In this document: positions 50,817 to 60,306 of the stretch, piece after piece
Numbering within the stretch: position 1 is the stretch's first letter
Layout: every line of letters begins with the position of its first letter
From: Pseudomonadota bacterium
GTDB taxonomy: Bacteria > Pseudomonadota > Alphaproteobacteria > Rhizobiales > Hyphomicrobiaceae
Length of the DNA stretch: 64,000 nt
NCBI GenBank assembly: GCA_023423275.1
Contig: JAFAFW010000018.1
Coordinates: 29,561 to 93,560, forward strand
Direction of reading: 5' to 3'
The notes under the pieces: generated by a model
What the model saw: only the letters and a program-made list of their open reading frames with translations
Database searches by the model: none
What the model was told of the DNA's origin: nothing
Translations under genes and position numbers: made by a program

Positions 50817-52544
50817 ATGACCCGACGCAAGTCCCCCGAAGAACTCCGTAGCCACCGCTGGTTCGGGGTGCAGGATCTACGTTCGTTCGGCCACCGATCC
50901 CGGCTTCGCCAGATGGGATACGACGCCACGGATTGGGCCGGCCGGCCGGTCATCGGCATCATCAATACGTGGAGTGACATCAACCCGTGTCACGCGCATT
51001 TGCGTGCGCGCGTCGAGGACGTGAAGCGTGGCGTGCTGCAGGCGGGCGGCTTCCCGATCGAACTGCCGGCCATCTCTCTGTCTGAGCCGTTCGTCAAGCC
51101 GACGACCATGCTCTACCGGAACTTCCTCGCCATGGAGACGGAAGAGCTTCTGCGCTCACACCCGGTTGATGGCGCGATCCTGCTCGGCGGTTGCGACAAG
51201 ACCACGCCCGGCCTGCTCATGGGCGCGATTTCGATGAACCTGCCCGCGATCTTCGTTCCCGCGGGGCCGATGCTGCGCGGCAACTGGCGCGGCCAGACGC
51301 TGGGATCGGGGTCCGATACCTGGAAGTACTGGGACGAAAAGCGTGCCGGGCGGATCTCGGAGGAAGACTGGTCGGAGATCGAGAACGGCATCGCACGCTC
51401 GTTCGGCACCTGCATGACCATGGGGACCGCCGCCACGATGATGTCGATCGCGGAAGCGATGGGCATGACGCTGCCTGGAGCATCGGCCATGCCCGCGGCC
51501 GATTCCGGTCATCCGCGCATGTGCACCGTCGCCGGGCGGCGTATCGTCGAGATGGTGTGGGAGGATCTCAAGCCGACCGATGTGTTGTCAGCGGCTTCAT
51601 TCGACAACGCGATCAAAGTCCATATGGCGATCGGCGGGTCGACCAACGCCATCATTCACGTGGTCGCCATGGCCCGGCGCGCCGGAATTCCGCTGACGCT
51701 CGATCGTTTCGACGAGCTCTCGCGGGAGGTGCCGGTGATCGCCAACATTCGCCCATCCGGCAAGTATCTGATGGAGGACTTCTATTATGCCGGTGGTCTG
51801 CCGGGCCTGATGAGCCGGATCGCGGACCGGCTTGACGGTTCCGCGATGACGATCTCCGGCAAAACGCTGGGAGAGAACCTGGAAGGGGCCGGCGTTTGGA
51901 AGGACGACGTCATCTTGGCCGTCGATCAGGCCATTTACGCGGAAGGTGCGACCGCGGTGCTGAGGGGCAACCTGGCTCCGAGCGGAGCGGTCATGAAGCC
52001 CTCGGCCGCCGAGCCGCGGCTTCGGAAGCATCGTGGTCCCGCGCTGGTGTTTCGCGACTACAATCACATGGCAACCGAAGTCGAGCGCGAGGACCTCGAC
52101 GTGACGCCGGATCACGTGCTCGTGCTGCAGAACGCTGGCCCCAAAGGGGGCCCGGGCATGCCCGAGTGGGGGATGCTGCCGATCCCGCGCAAGCTGGTGA
52201 AACAGGGTGTGCGCGATATGCTGCGGCTCTCGGATGCGCGCATGTCGGGCACGAGTTATGGGGCCTGCATTCTGCACGTCGCGCCGGAAAGCTTCGTCGG
52301 TGGTCCGCTGGCATTCGTGCAGACGGGCGACGAGATCGAGGTCGATGTCTCCAGGCGCTTGTTACACCTGCACGTCTCGGATGAGGAAATGGCGCGCCGG
52401 AAGGCAGCCTGGACGCCCGAGCCACCCCGCTACGAGCGCGGCTATGGCGCGATGTTCCAGCAGCATATCGGGCAGGCCGACGACGGCTGCGACTTCGACT
52501 TCCTGGAAGCCGGTGCGCCGGTACCGGAGCCTGAGATCCACTGA
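50817..52544 (+). CDS. IlvD/Edd-family sugar-acid dehydratase
   Basis: A 575-residue Fe-S dehydratase that would turn a sugar acid such as an aldonate into a 2-oxo-3-deoxy acid. Cluster cysteines are in NPCHAHLRARVEDV, GGCDKTTPGLLMGA and SFGTCMTMGTA, the arrangement seen in [2Fe-2S] sugar-acid dehydratases. LSDARMSGTSYGACILHVAPE is the family C-terminal motif. Length and motifs favour the arabinonate/xylonate dehydratase subgroup over dihydroxyacid dehydratase. It closes the DapA-TAXI-TRAP operon and is followed by a strong terminator. Confidence 0.92.
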   Translation: MTRRKSPEELRSHRWFGVQDLRSFGHRSRLRQMGYDATDWAGRPVIGIINTWSDINPCHAHLRARVEDVKRGVLQAGGFPIELPAISLSEPFVKPTTMLYRNFLAMETEELLRSHPVDGAILLGGCDKTTPGLLMGAISMNLPAIFVPAGPMLRGNWRGQTLGSGSDTWKYWDEKRAGRISEEDWSEIENGIARSFGTCMTMGTAATMMSIAEAMGMTLPGASAMPAADSGHPRMCTVAGRRIVEMVWEDLKPTDVLSAASFDNAIKVHMAIGGSTNAIIHVVAMARRAGIPLTLDRFDELSREVPVIANIRPSGKYLMEDFYYAGGLPGLMSRIADRLDGSAMTISGKTLGENLEGAGVWKDDVILAVDQAIYAEGATAVLRGNLAPSGAVMKPSAAEPRLRKHRGPALVFRDYNHMATEVEREDLDVTPDHVLVLQNAGPKGGPGMPEWGMLPIPRKLVKQGVRDMLRLSDARMSGTSYGACILHVAPESFVGGPLAFVQTGDEIEVDVSRRLLHLHVSDEEMARRKAAWTPEPPRYERGYGAMFQQHIGQADDGCDFDFLEAGAPVPEPEIH

Positions 52545-52553
52545 GTCAACAGC

Positions 52554-52585
52554 ACGGCGGACGGGATGGCTCTGTCCGCCGTTTT
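52554..52585 (+). terminator. Intrinsic terminator after the IlvD-family gene
   Basis: ACGGCGGAC paired with GTCCGCCGT (9 bp) around an 11-base loop, followed by TTT. It stands between the dehydratase stop and the converging nhaA-fusion gene. Confidence 0.78.
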
Positions 52586-52601
52586 GCTGTCGTTGACCGC
52601 G

Positions 52602-54509
52602 TCAGGAGGATCCGTTCGTATCGTCGTCAGACTGTGGCGCCGTCATCAACAGCGTGACGCCAATGATGGCCGCCAGGATCGATGCGGCGAACACTGCGAT
52701 CTTGGCGGCCGCGAAATCTGCGGGGACTGGGAACGCCTGTCCCGCGATGAACAGCGACATCGTGAAGCCGATGCCGGCCAGTGCTCCGGCACCGGTCAAT
52801 TGCCGCCAAGAGTAGGCCGCGGGCTTCACCGCAAGTTTCAGCGTGACAGCCAATGCCGATGCGAGGAGCATTCCGGCCGGCTTGCCGATGACCAAACCGG
52901 CGATGATGGCCATCATCAGGGTCTGATGCTCCGCCCAAGCATCCATGGTGACGGCGACACCGGCATTCGCCAGCGCGAACAGCGGCAGCACGAGGTAGCT
53001 CGAGCGCGCACCCGCGTGACGCAGCAACCGGTCGGCGGGCGATTCCAGACGATCATTTATGGCCTCGATGGAGCGCAATGCCTGCACCGATGGTCCGCGC
53101 CGCAGGACCTCGTTCCCGCGCTGCGCTTCCGTGGTCAGAATGTTTCCGGCCTGGGCGTTGAGCGCGTAGAGATCTGGCGGCGGACGCGTGGGAATGAACA
53201 GCGCCAGCAGTACACCGGCGAGCGTCGCATGCAGACCACTCATATGGACGAAGATCCACAGGATGATGCCGACCATCATATATGGAAAAACGCGATAGAC
53301 GTGGGAGCGGGTCAGCATGGCAAGGGCCACGAGAGAGATGGCCGCGCCGGCCAGAGCCGTCACGTTGATGCTGCTGGAATAAAAGGCAGCGACCACAAGG
53401 ATTGCCCCGATATCGTCGACGATCGAGGCCGCGGTGAGGAACACGCGCAGCTCCACCGGAATGCGGCTGCCCATCATCACGATCAGCGCGACGGCGAAGG
53501 CGGTGTCGGTCGCCATCGGCACGCCCCAGCCGTGTGACCACAGCGGGTTTCCGATCAGCAAGATATAAAGCATTGCCGGGACGACCATGCCGCCAATCGC
53601 TGCGGCGATTGGTAAGGCGGCGGAGCGTCGCTTGGTCAGATGGCCGATGGTGAACTCGCGTTTGATTTCGAGGCCGACGACCAGAAAGAAGATGGTCAGC
53701 AGGCCGTCGTTGATCCAATGCAGCAACGACATCTGAAACATTCGTCCGCCGAACGAGATGCCGAGGTATTGGTGCCAGAACGCCTCGAACTCTGGACCGA
53801 CCGGTGAATTCGTCAGACCGATCGCCAACAGCGTCGCGACGAGCAGCAGAACACCGGCCGACGGACCCCAACTCGCGAAGTCGACGGCGGCAGACCTCAC
53901 CCGATGCCCCAGCGTGCCGTTGAGCGCGTCGTAAAAGGACGCCTCGTCCCACGGGCCGTCGTAGCGGCGGCCATTCATGAAGAATGTCGGAGTGAAGAGG
54001 ACGCCGCTGTTGCGTGCGCTTTGCTCGTCGGCTTCGACGCGCTCGCGCGCCGGCTTCATGACGTCTTCGACCTCGTCGCTCAGACTGGCCAAGCCGAGAT
54101 CGCCGGCGATCGCCTCGACATCCTCGTTGGTGAGTTGTTCGGAGCGCGACATCAGCGCCATATGCACGCGCCAGAAGTCATCAGAGGAAGCCGCCTCCGC
54201 GATTTCGGCCGAACGGCGCGCGAGATCGTTGTTGGTCAGCGGTCGATGGCGGAACACATAGCGCAGGCGGTCGCCGAACCTGTCCCGCAGCCCCGCGAGA
54301 TGGTCGTTCGCGGCGCGGCAGTGCGGACAGGCGTAACTGCCGTATTCGACCAATGTGATTGGGGCATCGACGCGGCCGAGAATGTGATCGTAGGCATCGT
54401 CCACGGGACGATCGAGCCGCCTGCTTCGTGCTACCACCGACGTGCGCCCCTTCGCGATTGGATTTGAATGTGAATGGACTAGGGAATAATGGGGCAGCCG
54501 ATAGCTCAT
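52602..54509 (-). CDS. Thioredoxin-fold (DsbA-like) domain fused to NhaA Na+/H+ antiporter
   Basis: A 635-residue two-part protein. Residues ~40-200 are a DsbA/Thioredoxin_4-like domain with the redox pair CPHC (Cys61, Cys64) and the cis-proline motif GVLFTPTFFMNG. Residues ~205-630 are a complete NhaA antiporter: MATDTAFAVALIVMMGSR, AASIVDDIGAILVV with the ion-binding Asp pair, and GIGFTMSLFIAGQAF. The ATG at 54509 lacks a strong ribosome site; the frame is open to 54623, so the start is uncertain. It would exchange Na+ for H+; a redox control role of the first domain is inferred. Similar fusions exist elsewhere. Confidence 0.88.
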   Translation of the reverse strand: MSYRLPHYSLVHSHSNPIAKGRTSVVARSRRLDRPVDDAYDHILGRVDAPITLVEYGSYACPHCRAANDHLAGLRDRFGDRLRYVFRHRPLTNNDLARRSAEIAEAASSDDFWRVHMALMSRSEQLTNEDVEAIAGDLGLASLSDEVEDVMKPARERVEADEQSARNSGVLFTPTFFMNGRRYDGPWDEASFYDALNGTLGHRVRSAAVDFASWGPSAGVLLLVATLLAIGLTNSPVGPEFEAFWHQYLGISFGGRMFQMSLLHWINDGLLTIFFLVVGLEIKREFTIGHLTKRRSAALPIAAAIGGMVVPAMLYILLIGNPLWSHGWGVPMATDTAFAVALIVMMGSRIPVELRVFLTAASIVDDIGAILVVAAFYSSSINVTALAGAAISLVALAMLTRSHVYRVFPYMMVGIILWIFVHMSGLHATLAGVLLALFIPTRPPPDLYALNAQAGNILTTEAQRGNEVLRRGPSVQALRSIEAINDRLESPADRLLRHAGARSSYLVLPLFALANAGVAVTMDAWAEHQTLMMAIIAGLVIGKPAGMLLASALAVTLKLAVKPAAYSWRQLTGAGALAGIGFTMSLFIAGQAFPVPADFAAAKIAVFAASILAAIIGVTLLMTAPQSDDDTNGSS

Positions 54510-54685
54510 CTCAAGAGCGTCGCCGCTCAGGGCATTGGAAAACGATGTCGGATAGGGCGGCCGGTATGCGTTTTTACTACAACGCAATATGCTGGATGCC
54601 TGCCGGGCAGGCACTACTCGCAAGCCGCGCGGCGATCTGCTAATCGTCCGCCAAAGATCACACGCCGCGCAAGGGATTGCTGCTC

Positions 54686-55369
54686 ATGACCTATCTGTTC
54701 GATCCGCCCCCCGTCGTCACGCTCCCGATCCAGGGATCGGACAAGCTGTTTCCGGTTCATCGGATCTACTGCGTGGGGCGCAACTATGCGGAGCATACCC
54801 GCGAGATGGGGCACGACCCGGATAAGGAGCCGCCGTTCTTCTTCATGAAGACGCCGGACGCGCTCGTGACCGATGGCCGCTTTCCATACCCGCCGGCTAC
54901 GAATGACGTGCACTGGGAAATCGAAATGGTCGTCGCGCTGAAGTCGGGTGGCGTGAATATTCCGCGCGCCGAAGCGATGAGCCATGTCTACGGCTACGGC
55001 ATCGCCCTCGACATGACACGGCGCGACCTGCAGGGCGTCGCCAAGAAAATGGGCCGGCCGTGGGAGATCGGCAAGGCCTTCGAGAAAGCGGCTCCGTGCA
55101 CGCCCATCGTCCCGGCAGATAAGATCGGCCATCCCGTCAAGGGCGCCGTGTGGCTCGATGTGAACGGCGAGCGGCGGCAGTCCGGCGATCTCGCCCAGAT
55201 GATCTGGGATATTCCGAGCCAGATCGAATATCTGTCCGGACTGTGGGAACTGAGAGCGGGCGACCTCATCCTCACGGGCACTCCGTCTGGCGTCGGCGCC
55301 GTGAAGAAAGGCGACAAGCTCAAGGGGCACGTCGAGGGTGTCGGCGATCTCGACGTGACGGTCGTCTGA
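54686..55369 (+). CDS. Fumarylacetoacetate hydrolase family protein
   Basis: A 227-residue FAH-fold enzyme. RIYCVGRNYAEHTREMG near residue 26 and PPFFFMKTPDALV precede the metal site DVHWEIEMVVAL (Glu ligands), and RRDLQGVAKKMGRPWEIGK contains the lid/catalytic residues. The family includes fumarylpyruvate hydrolase, acylpyruvases and 2-oxo-3-deoxy acid dehydratases. The size and the PFFFMK stretch resemble fumarylpyruvate hydrolases, but there is no gentisate dioxygenase here. The ATG at 54686 has AAGGGA nine bases before it. Confidence 0.85.
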   Translation: MTYLFDPPPVVTLPIQGSDKLFPVHRIYCVGRNYAEHTREMGHDPDKEPPFFFMKTPDALVTDGRFPYPPATNDVHWEIEMVVALKSGGVNIPRAEAMSHVYGYGIALDMTRRDLQGVAKKMGRPWEIGKAFEKAAPCTPIVPADKIGHPVKGAVWLDVNGERRQSGDLAQMIWDIPSQIEYLSGLWELRAGDLILTGTPSGVGAVKKGDKLKGHVEGVGDLDVTVV

Positions 55370-55379
55370 TCCGCTTTCT

Positions 55380-56213
55380 CTACAAACTGAGAAGATCGAT
55401 GAGGGTGGCGTTGAAGGCGTCGCCCTCCTCATACATCACCCAGTGCCCGGCGCCCTTGACCGTGCGCGCGATCAGCTCGGGATGGTGTCTGCGCAGGATA
55501 TCCGTGCAGGCCGCGATCGAAGGTCGAGCGATTAAGTCACGCTCACCCCAAATTACTCTCAGTGGCGCGGAGACGTGTGCCAATCCCGCCGACACGATGT
55601 CGGTCGCGGCAAATTCGCGTGAGCGGAACCGGGCCTTCTTCATGTTCTCGGCCTGGAGATCGATGGCCAGTTCATCGATGCGCGTGGGATCGGCGAACAT
55701 CAGGATCTCGAGGATGTGTCGGTAAACGACGCGACGTTCAGCTTCCGTCATCGACGTTCGTTCTTTGGGAAAATTCATCGGGGTCATCGGCAGCCCAAGC
55801 GCTGCCGTGCCGATCAGCGTCAGGTCGGTCAGTTGTGCGCCCAGATCGGCAGCCGCCAGTGTCGCGATCTGCGCTCCAAACGAAAAACCGACGAGATGAA
55901 GGCGCCGGTCCGGACTGATCAGGGCGCGTATGCCGTCCACGAGGGCAGCCGCGCTGCTGGCCGGGGTCAGGGGAGGTGCTGGCATCGCACTGTCGCCGAG
56001 GCCTGGCAGGTCGGGCACCCAGACTTCGCACCGTGTCTCCAGCGCCGGGATGGTTTTGAACCAGTGGTTCCAGGACCCCGAGCCGCCGTGGCAAAGAACG
56101 ATGGGATCGCCTGATCCCCACTGCCGCCAGACGAGATGACCGTTACCGCATGGTGTGGTGAATTGACCAGCCCCGCGCAGGAGCTGTTCGACGTTCGGGT
56201 TTGGTGTAGGCAT
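55380..56213 (-). CDS. Alpha/beta-fold hydrolase
   Basis: A 277-residue serine hydrolase. The oxyanion region is IVLCHGGSGSWNHWFK, the nucleophile elbow LVGFSFGAQIATLAA with Ser, and the C-terminal His lies in VKGAGHWVMYEEGDAF; an Asp in RVIWGERDLIA completes the triad. The fold resembles carbon-carbon bond or ester hydrolases of aromatic and lactone degradation, but no single substrate is indicated. The frame is open to 56369; the ATG at 56213 gives the plausible N-terminus. It is divergent from the M20 amidohydrolase across 74 bases. Confidence 0.85.
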   Translation of the reverse strand: MPTPNPNVEQLLRGAGQFTTPCGNGHLVWRQWGSGDPIVLCHGGSGSWNHWFKTIPALETRCEVWVPDLPGLGDSAMPAPPLTPASSAAALVDGIRALISPDRRLHLVGFSFGAQIATLAAADLGAQLTDLTLIGTAALGLPMTPMNFPKERTSMTEAERRVVYRHILEILMFADPTRIDELAIDLQAENMKKARFRSREFAATDIVSAGLAHVSAPLRVIWGERDLIARPSIAACTDILRRHHPELIARTVKGAGHWVMYEEGDAFNATLIDLLSL

Positions 56214-56287
56214 TGCCCCGGCTGCTTCATTCTCACAGAATGAGGTTCGATACCGCACGAGCGGGTGATCAACAACAGGGGATGCAT

Positions 56288-57538
56288 ATGCCGGCCGACA
56301 GCAATACCAGAGTCGACGGGGCCAGGCTGTGGGACAGCCTGATGGAAATGGCCAAAATAGGCGCCACACCGGCTGGTGGCGTCAATCGCCTGTCGTTGAC
56401 CGATCTCGACAAACAAAGCCGCGATTTGTTCGCGAGCTGGTGCGTCAATGCCGGATGCAGCGTCTCCGTCGACCGCATGGGAACCATGTTCGCGCGCCGG
56501 CCGGGCAGCGACAACGCGTTGCCGCCTGTCATGCTCGGCAGTCATCTCGATACGCAGCCGACAGGCGGCAAATTCGATGGCGCGCTGGGTGTGTTAGCGG
56601 CGCTGGAGGTGATCCGGACGCTCAACGATCTCGACATCAAGACCAAGCGTCCGATCGAGATCGTCAATTGGACGAACGAGGAAGGCTCGCGGTTTGCGCC
56701 TGCCATGACAGCCTCGGGTGTGTTCGCAGGTGTGTTGACGCTGGATGAGGCGCTGGCCATCAAGGATGTCGACGGAAAATCAATCGGTGCAGAGCTGGAG
56801 CGGATCGGGTTTGCTGGCGGTGAGCCCGTCGGCGGGCGGCCGATCCACGCATTCTTCGAACTGCACATCGAGCAGGGGCCGCTGCTCGAGGAAGAAGGCA
56901 TCGATATCGGTGTCGTCACCGCGGCGAATGGGCAGAAGTGGTACGAGATCACGCTGACCGGTGTCGAAAGCCATGCCGGTCCAACGCCCATGAAGCGTCG
57001 CAAGGATGCACTGGTCGGTGCGGCGCGGGTTGTGGAGCTGATCAACCGCATCGGCCATGATCACGATCCCAACGCGTGCTCCACGGCGGGCATGATCCAA
57101 TGCTTTCCCAACTCGCGTAATGTCATACCCGGACGGGTCTTCCTGACGGTCGATATGCGTCATCCCGATGCGCAGAAGCTGGAGTCGATGGGCGCGGCGC
57201 TGAATAAGGGCGTGCAGGAGATTGCCGCCGCCGCTGGCCTCCAGGTTGAGATCGTCAAGGTGCTCGATTTCCCACCGATGCCGTTTGAGGCTTCCTGCGT
57301 CGCTGCGGTGCGCAGTGCGGCCGAACGGCGTGGCTATTCCGCCCGCGATATCACGTCGGGAGCGGGGCATGATGCGGTGTTCATGGCGCGCGTCTGTCCG
57401 GCTGCCATGATTTTCACGCCGTGTGTCGATGGCATTTCGCATAACGAGGCGGAGGATATGAAGCCGGAATGGGCGACGGCGGGTGCGGACGTGCTGTTGC
57501 ACGCCGTACTGGCCAAGGCGGAGATCGTCGCGGCCTGA
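56288..57538 (+). CDS. M20-family Zn-dependent amidohydrolase (carbamoylase/allantoate type)
   Basis: A 416-residue amidase of the HyuC/AllC group, which hydrolyses N-carbamoyl amino acids, allantoate or ureidoglycolate-like amides. Metal ligands are visible: His in LGSHLDTQPTG, Asp in GKFDGALGV, Glu pair in NWTNEEGSRFAP, His in FELHIEQGPLLEEE and His in DGISHNEAE. The dimerisation domain has GVESHAGPTPMKRRKDALV. AGGGG lies six bases before the chosen ATG; another ATG two codons upstream is possible. No dihydropyrimidinase is adjacent, so the natural amide is open. Confidence 0.88.
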   Translation: MPADSNTRVDGARLWDSLMEMAKIGATPAGGVNRLSLTDLDKQSRDLFASWCVNAGCSVSVDRMGTMFARRPGSDNALPPVMLGSHLDTQPTGGKFDGALGVLAALEVIRTLNDLDIKTKRPIEIVNWTNEEGSRFAPAMTASGVFAGVLTLDEALAIKDVDGKSIGAELERIGFAGGEPVGGRPIHAFFELHIEQGPLLEEEGIDIGVVTAANGQKWYEITLTGVESHAGPTPMKRRKDALVGAARVVELINRIGHDHDPNACSTAGMIQCFPNSRNVIPGRVFLTVDMRHPDAQKLESMGAALNKGVQEIAAAAGLQVEIVKVLDFPPMPFEASCVAAVRSAAERRGYSARDITSGAGHDAVFMARVCPAAMIFTPCVDGISHNEAEDMKPEWATAGADVLLHAVLAKAEIVAA

Positions 57539-57730
57539 TGGTTCGCATGGCGCACGACACCCATGCGGCGCTTGCGGATCAATCTGTTGCCGAATTTGCG
57601 GGATCTGTGGAAGGATGCGGCCGCGTCGGGGACACCCCCGGCGCGTCGGAGGCTTTGGGCTCCGCGCCGATGAAAGAGCGATGTCGGAGACTGCACGGCG
57701 GCCGCCGACAAGAACAGGATTGAGGGTGGA

Positions 57731-58606
57731 ATGACGGAGACTGTTGCCTTTGTGGGGCTCGGAGCCATGGGGCTGCCGATGGCCGAAACCCTGGTCAAGA
57801 AGCAGTTCCGGGTTGTCGGTTTCGACGTTCGTGCGGAGGCTATCAAGAAGCTGGAAGCAGCCGGCGGCCATGGCGCCTCGTCGGTGCGGGAGGCGGCAGA
57901 GGGCGCGGGCGCCCTGGTTCTCATGGTGGTCAATGCCGATCAGGCCGAACAGGTACTGTTCGTCGAGGAAGCCTTGGACGTTCTGGCGCCGGACGCAATC
58001 GTCACGCTGATGGCGACCTGCGCGCCGACCCGTGTGGCTGAAATTGCAAAGCGCGTCGAGGCGACCGGGCGCAGCTTCGTCGACGCTCCGGTGTCCGGCG
58101 GAATTCCCGGCGCGACCACCGGAACGCTCACGATCATGGCGGCCGCCAAAGCGCCGGTGTTCGCCAAGGCCAAGCCGATGCTCGAAGCCATGGGCTCCAA
58201 GCTGTTTCATCTGGGGGAGAAGGCCGGGCAGGGTTCGGCCATGAAAACCGTCAATCAGCTTCTGGCGGGACTGCATATCGCCGTAGCTGCCGAAGGTCTG
58301 GCGCTGGCAGAGCGCGAAGGGATCGATACCGAGCTGGCGCTGGAGATTCTCTCAGGCTCGGCCGCATCGAGCTGGATGCTGCAGCATCGCGGTCCGCGCA
58401 TGGTCAAAGACGACGGCAAGATCGCCAGCGCGCTCGATATTTTCGTCAAGGATCTGGGCATCGTCCTGGATGCGGGCCGCAGTTCCCGCATCGGGCTCCC
58501 GCTGGCAGCCGCGGCGCACCAGCTCTATCTCGCGATGTCGGCTGCCGGTCTTGGACAGCGCGACGACAGCCAGGTGATCGAGTTCTATCGCTCGTTCCGG
58601 CAGTAA
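57731..58606 (+). CDS. Beta-hydroxyacid dehydrogenase, LtnD-like (L-threonate dehydrogenase family)
   Basis: A 291-residue NAD(P)-dependent enzyme of the 3-hydroxyisobutyrate dehydrogenase family. The Rossmann loop is AFVGLGAMGLPMAETLV, the substrate site FVDAPVSGGIPGATTGTLT, and the catalytic Lys segment SAMKTVNQLLAGLHIAVAAE. That last stretch is like LtnD/YgbJ, which oxidises four-carbon sugar acids to feed OtnI-OtnK-OtnC. OtnK and OtnC are encoded at 12.6-14.5 kb, 43 kb away, which makes the assignment attractive but not proven; tartronate semialdehyde reductase is the alternative. Confidence 0.82.
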   Translation: MTETVAFVGLGAMGLPMAETLVKKQFRVVGFDVRAEAIKKLEAAGGHGASSVREAAEGAGALVLMVVNADQAEQVLFVEEALDVLAPDAIVTLMATCAPTRVAEIAKRVEATGRSFVDAPVSGGIPGATTGTLTIMAAAKAPVFAKAKPMLEAMGSKLFHLGEKAGQGSAMKTVNQLLAGLHIAVAAEGLALAEREGIDTELALEILSGSAASSWMLQHRGPRMVKDDGKIASALDIFVKDLGIVLDAGRSSRIGLPLAAAAHQLYLAMSAAGLGQRDDSQVIEFYRSFRQ

Positions 58607-58663
58607 AAGTCTCGGGATCTGGCGGAAGACCGGCTCATTCAAGCCGGGCGGGAGGATGAAGCG

Positions 58664-60286
58664 ATGGCAGACGGCAGCGGTGCGTCCTTCGATTACATCA
58701 TTATCGGCGCTGGTTCTGCCGGATGCGTTCTGGCTAACCGGCTGAGCGAAGATGCGGGCGTAAGTGTCGCTTTGCTCGAGGCTGGCGGGCGCGACCTCAA
58801 TCCGTGGCTGCACATTCCTGCTGGTTATTTCCGCACCATGTTCAATCCGAGCGTGACATGGCAGTTCGGGGCAGGACCAGAGCCGCATCTCAGCGGGCGG
58901 GTCGTACCATGGCCGCGAGGGCGTGTTCTTGGTGGCACCAGCGCGGTGAACGGTCTGCTCTACGTGCGCGGCCAGGCTCAGGACTTCGACATTTGGCGCC
59001 AGCTCGGCAATGCGGGGTGGTCGTTCCAGGATGTCCTGCCCTATTTCAAACGCGCGGAAGATCAGGAACGGGGAGAAGACGAATTCCATGGTGCCGGCGG
59101 ACCGCTCGGCGTTTCCGACGTTCACATGAATAACCCGCTGTGCGAGGCGTATATCGCGGCCTGCGTCGCGACGGGTATTCCGCGCAGCCATGATTTCAAC
59201 GGTGCCGATCAGGAGGGCGCTGGATACTTTCAGCTTACCACCCGGCATGGGCGACGGTGTTCGACCGCTGTCGGATATCTCAATCCGGCGCGGCCGAGGA
59301 AAAATCTGTCCATCATTACAAACGCCGAGGTGAAGCGGATTGTTCTGGACGGCCGCCGCGCGAGCGGAGTGGTTTATCGCAGGGATGGCCAGGAGCAGAC
59401 GCTCCGCGCGCGGAGGGAGGTTCTGCTGGCGGCGGGCGCGATCGGCAGCCCGCAGATTCTTCAGGTGTCCGGCATCGGACCTGGAGATGTGCTTCGCTCG
59501 GCGGGCGTGGAGGTGCGCCACGAGCTTCCCGGTGTCGGCGGAAACCTGCAAGATCACTACCAGGCGCGGTTCGTTTACGATTGCGCACTGCCAGCCAGCC
59601 TCAACGATGTCTGGCACAGCCGCATGAAACAGATGCAGACCGGGCTGCAGTACATCTTCTCGCGTTCAGGCATTCTTACGATTGGCGCCGGTGTGGTCGG
59701 CGTGTTCACGAAATCACGGCCCGGCCTCGAAGCTCCGGATATCCAGTTCCATTTTCTGCCGCTGTCGGCGGAGGGACCGGGGCAAGGTCTGCACAGGTTC
59801 TCGGGCGTCACGGCATCCGTTTGCCAGTTGCGGCCGGACAGCCGCGGGACGATTTCGATTACGTCCCCCGACGCAGCCGTCGCGCCGAGCATTATCGCCA
59901 ACTATCTCGCCGTTGAGAACGATCGCCGCGTGTTGGTGGATGGGCTGAAGCTGGCTCGCAGGATTGCCGCGCAGGATGTCTTCGCCCGCCATGTCCGCCG
60001 CGAATACATTCCGGGCCGTGAGGTGTCCAGCGACGCAGATATCCTGGCATTCGCACGCGCCAAGGGCACGACCATCTTCCACCCCTGCGGCACGTGTAAG
60101 ATGGGCAGTGATCCGATGGCCGTGGTCGACGAACGGCTGCGTGTTCATGGCATTTCGGGGTTGCGCGTCGTCGACGCGTCGATCATGCCGACGATGACCT
60201 CAGGCAATACCAATGCGCCGACCATCATGATCGGTGAAAAGGCTGCTGATATGATCCGCGCAGACGCAAAAGCAAAGGCAGCCTGA
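58664..60286 (+). CDS. GMC-family oxidoreductase (choline dehydrogenase-like)
   Basis: A 540-residue FAD enzyme that oxidises an alcohol group. The FAD-binding loop is IIGAGSAGCVLANRLSED near residue 13, GMC signature 1 is PRGRVLGGTSAVNGLLYVRG and signature 2 is GAIGSPQILQVSGIGP. The catalytic His lies in the C-terminal FHPCGTCKMG, and an NTNAPTIMIGEKAADMI end completes the fold. There is no signal peptide. It follows the LtnD-like gene by 57 bases and is followed by an alpha/beta hydrolase 20 bases later, so the three form a probable operon on one hydroxylated substrate. Confidence 0.9.
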   Translation: MADGSGASFDYIIIGAGSAGCVLANRLSEDAGVSVALLEAGGRDLNPWLHIPAGYFRTMFNPSVTWQFGAGPEPHLSGRVVPWPRGRVLGGTSAVNGLLYVRGQAQDFDIWRQLGNAGWSFQDVLPYFKRAEDQERGEDEFHGAGGPLGVSDVHMNNPLCEAYIAACVATGIPRSHDFNGADQEGAGYFQLTTRHGRRCSTAVGYLNPARPRKNLSIITNAEVKRIVLDGRRASGVVYRRDGQEQTLRARREVLLAAGAIGSPQILQVSGIGPGDVLRSAGVEVRHELPGVGGNLQDHYQARFVYDCALPASLNDVWHSRMKQMQTGLQYIFSRSGILTIGAGVVGVFTKSRPGLEAPDIQFHFLPLSAEGPGQGLHRFSGVTASVCQLRPDSRGTISITSPDAAVAPSIIANYLAVENDRRVLVDGLKLARRIAAQDVFARHVRREYIPGREVSSDADILAFARAKGTTIFHPCGTCKMGSDPMAVVDERLRVHGISGLRVVDASIMPTMTSGNTNAPTIMIGEKAADMIRADAKAKAA

Positions 60287-60306
60287 TCAATCCGGAGCAC
60301 AGTCTC

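Noticed and set aside
57539..57730. Short frames of 84 and 83 codons in the gap before the LtnD-like gene
   Set aside because: They overlap each other and the end of the M20 gene, lack ribosome sites and have no motif.
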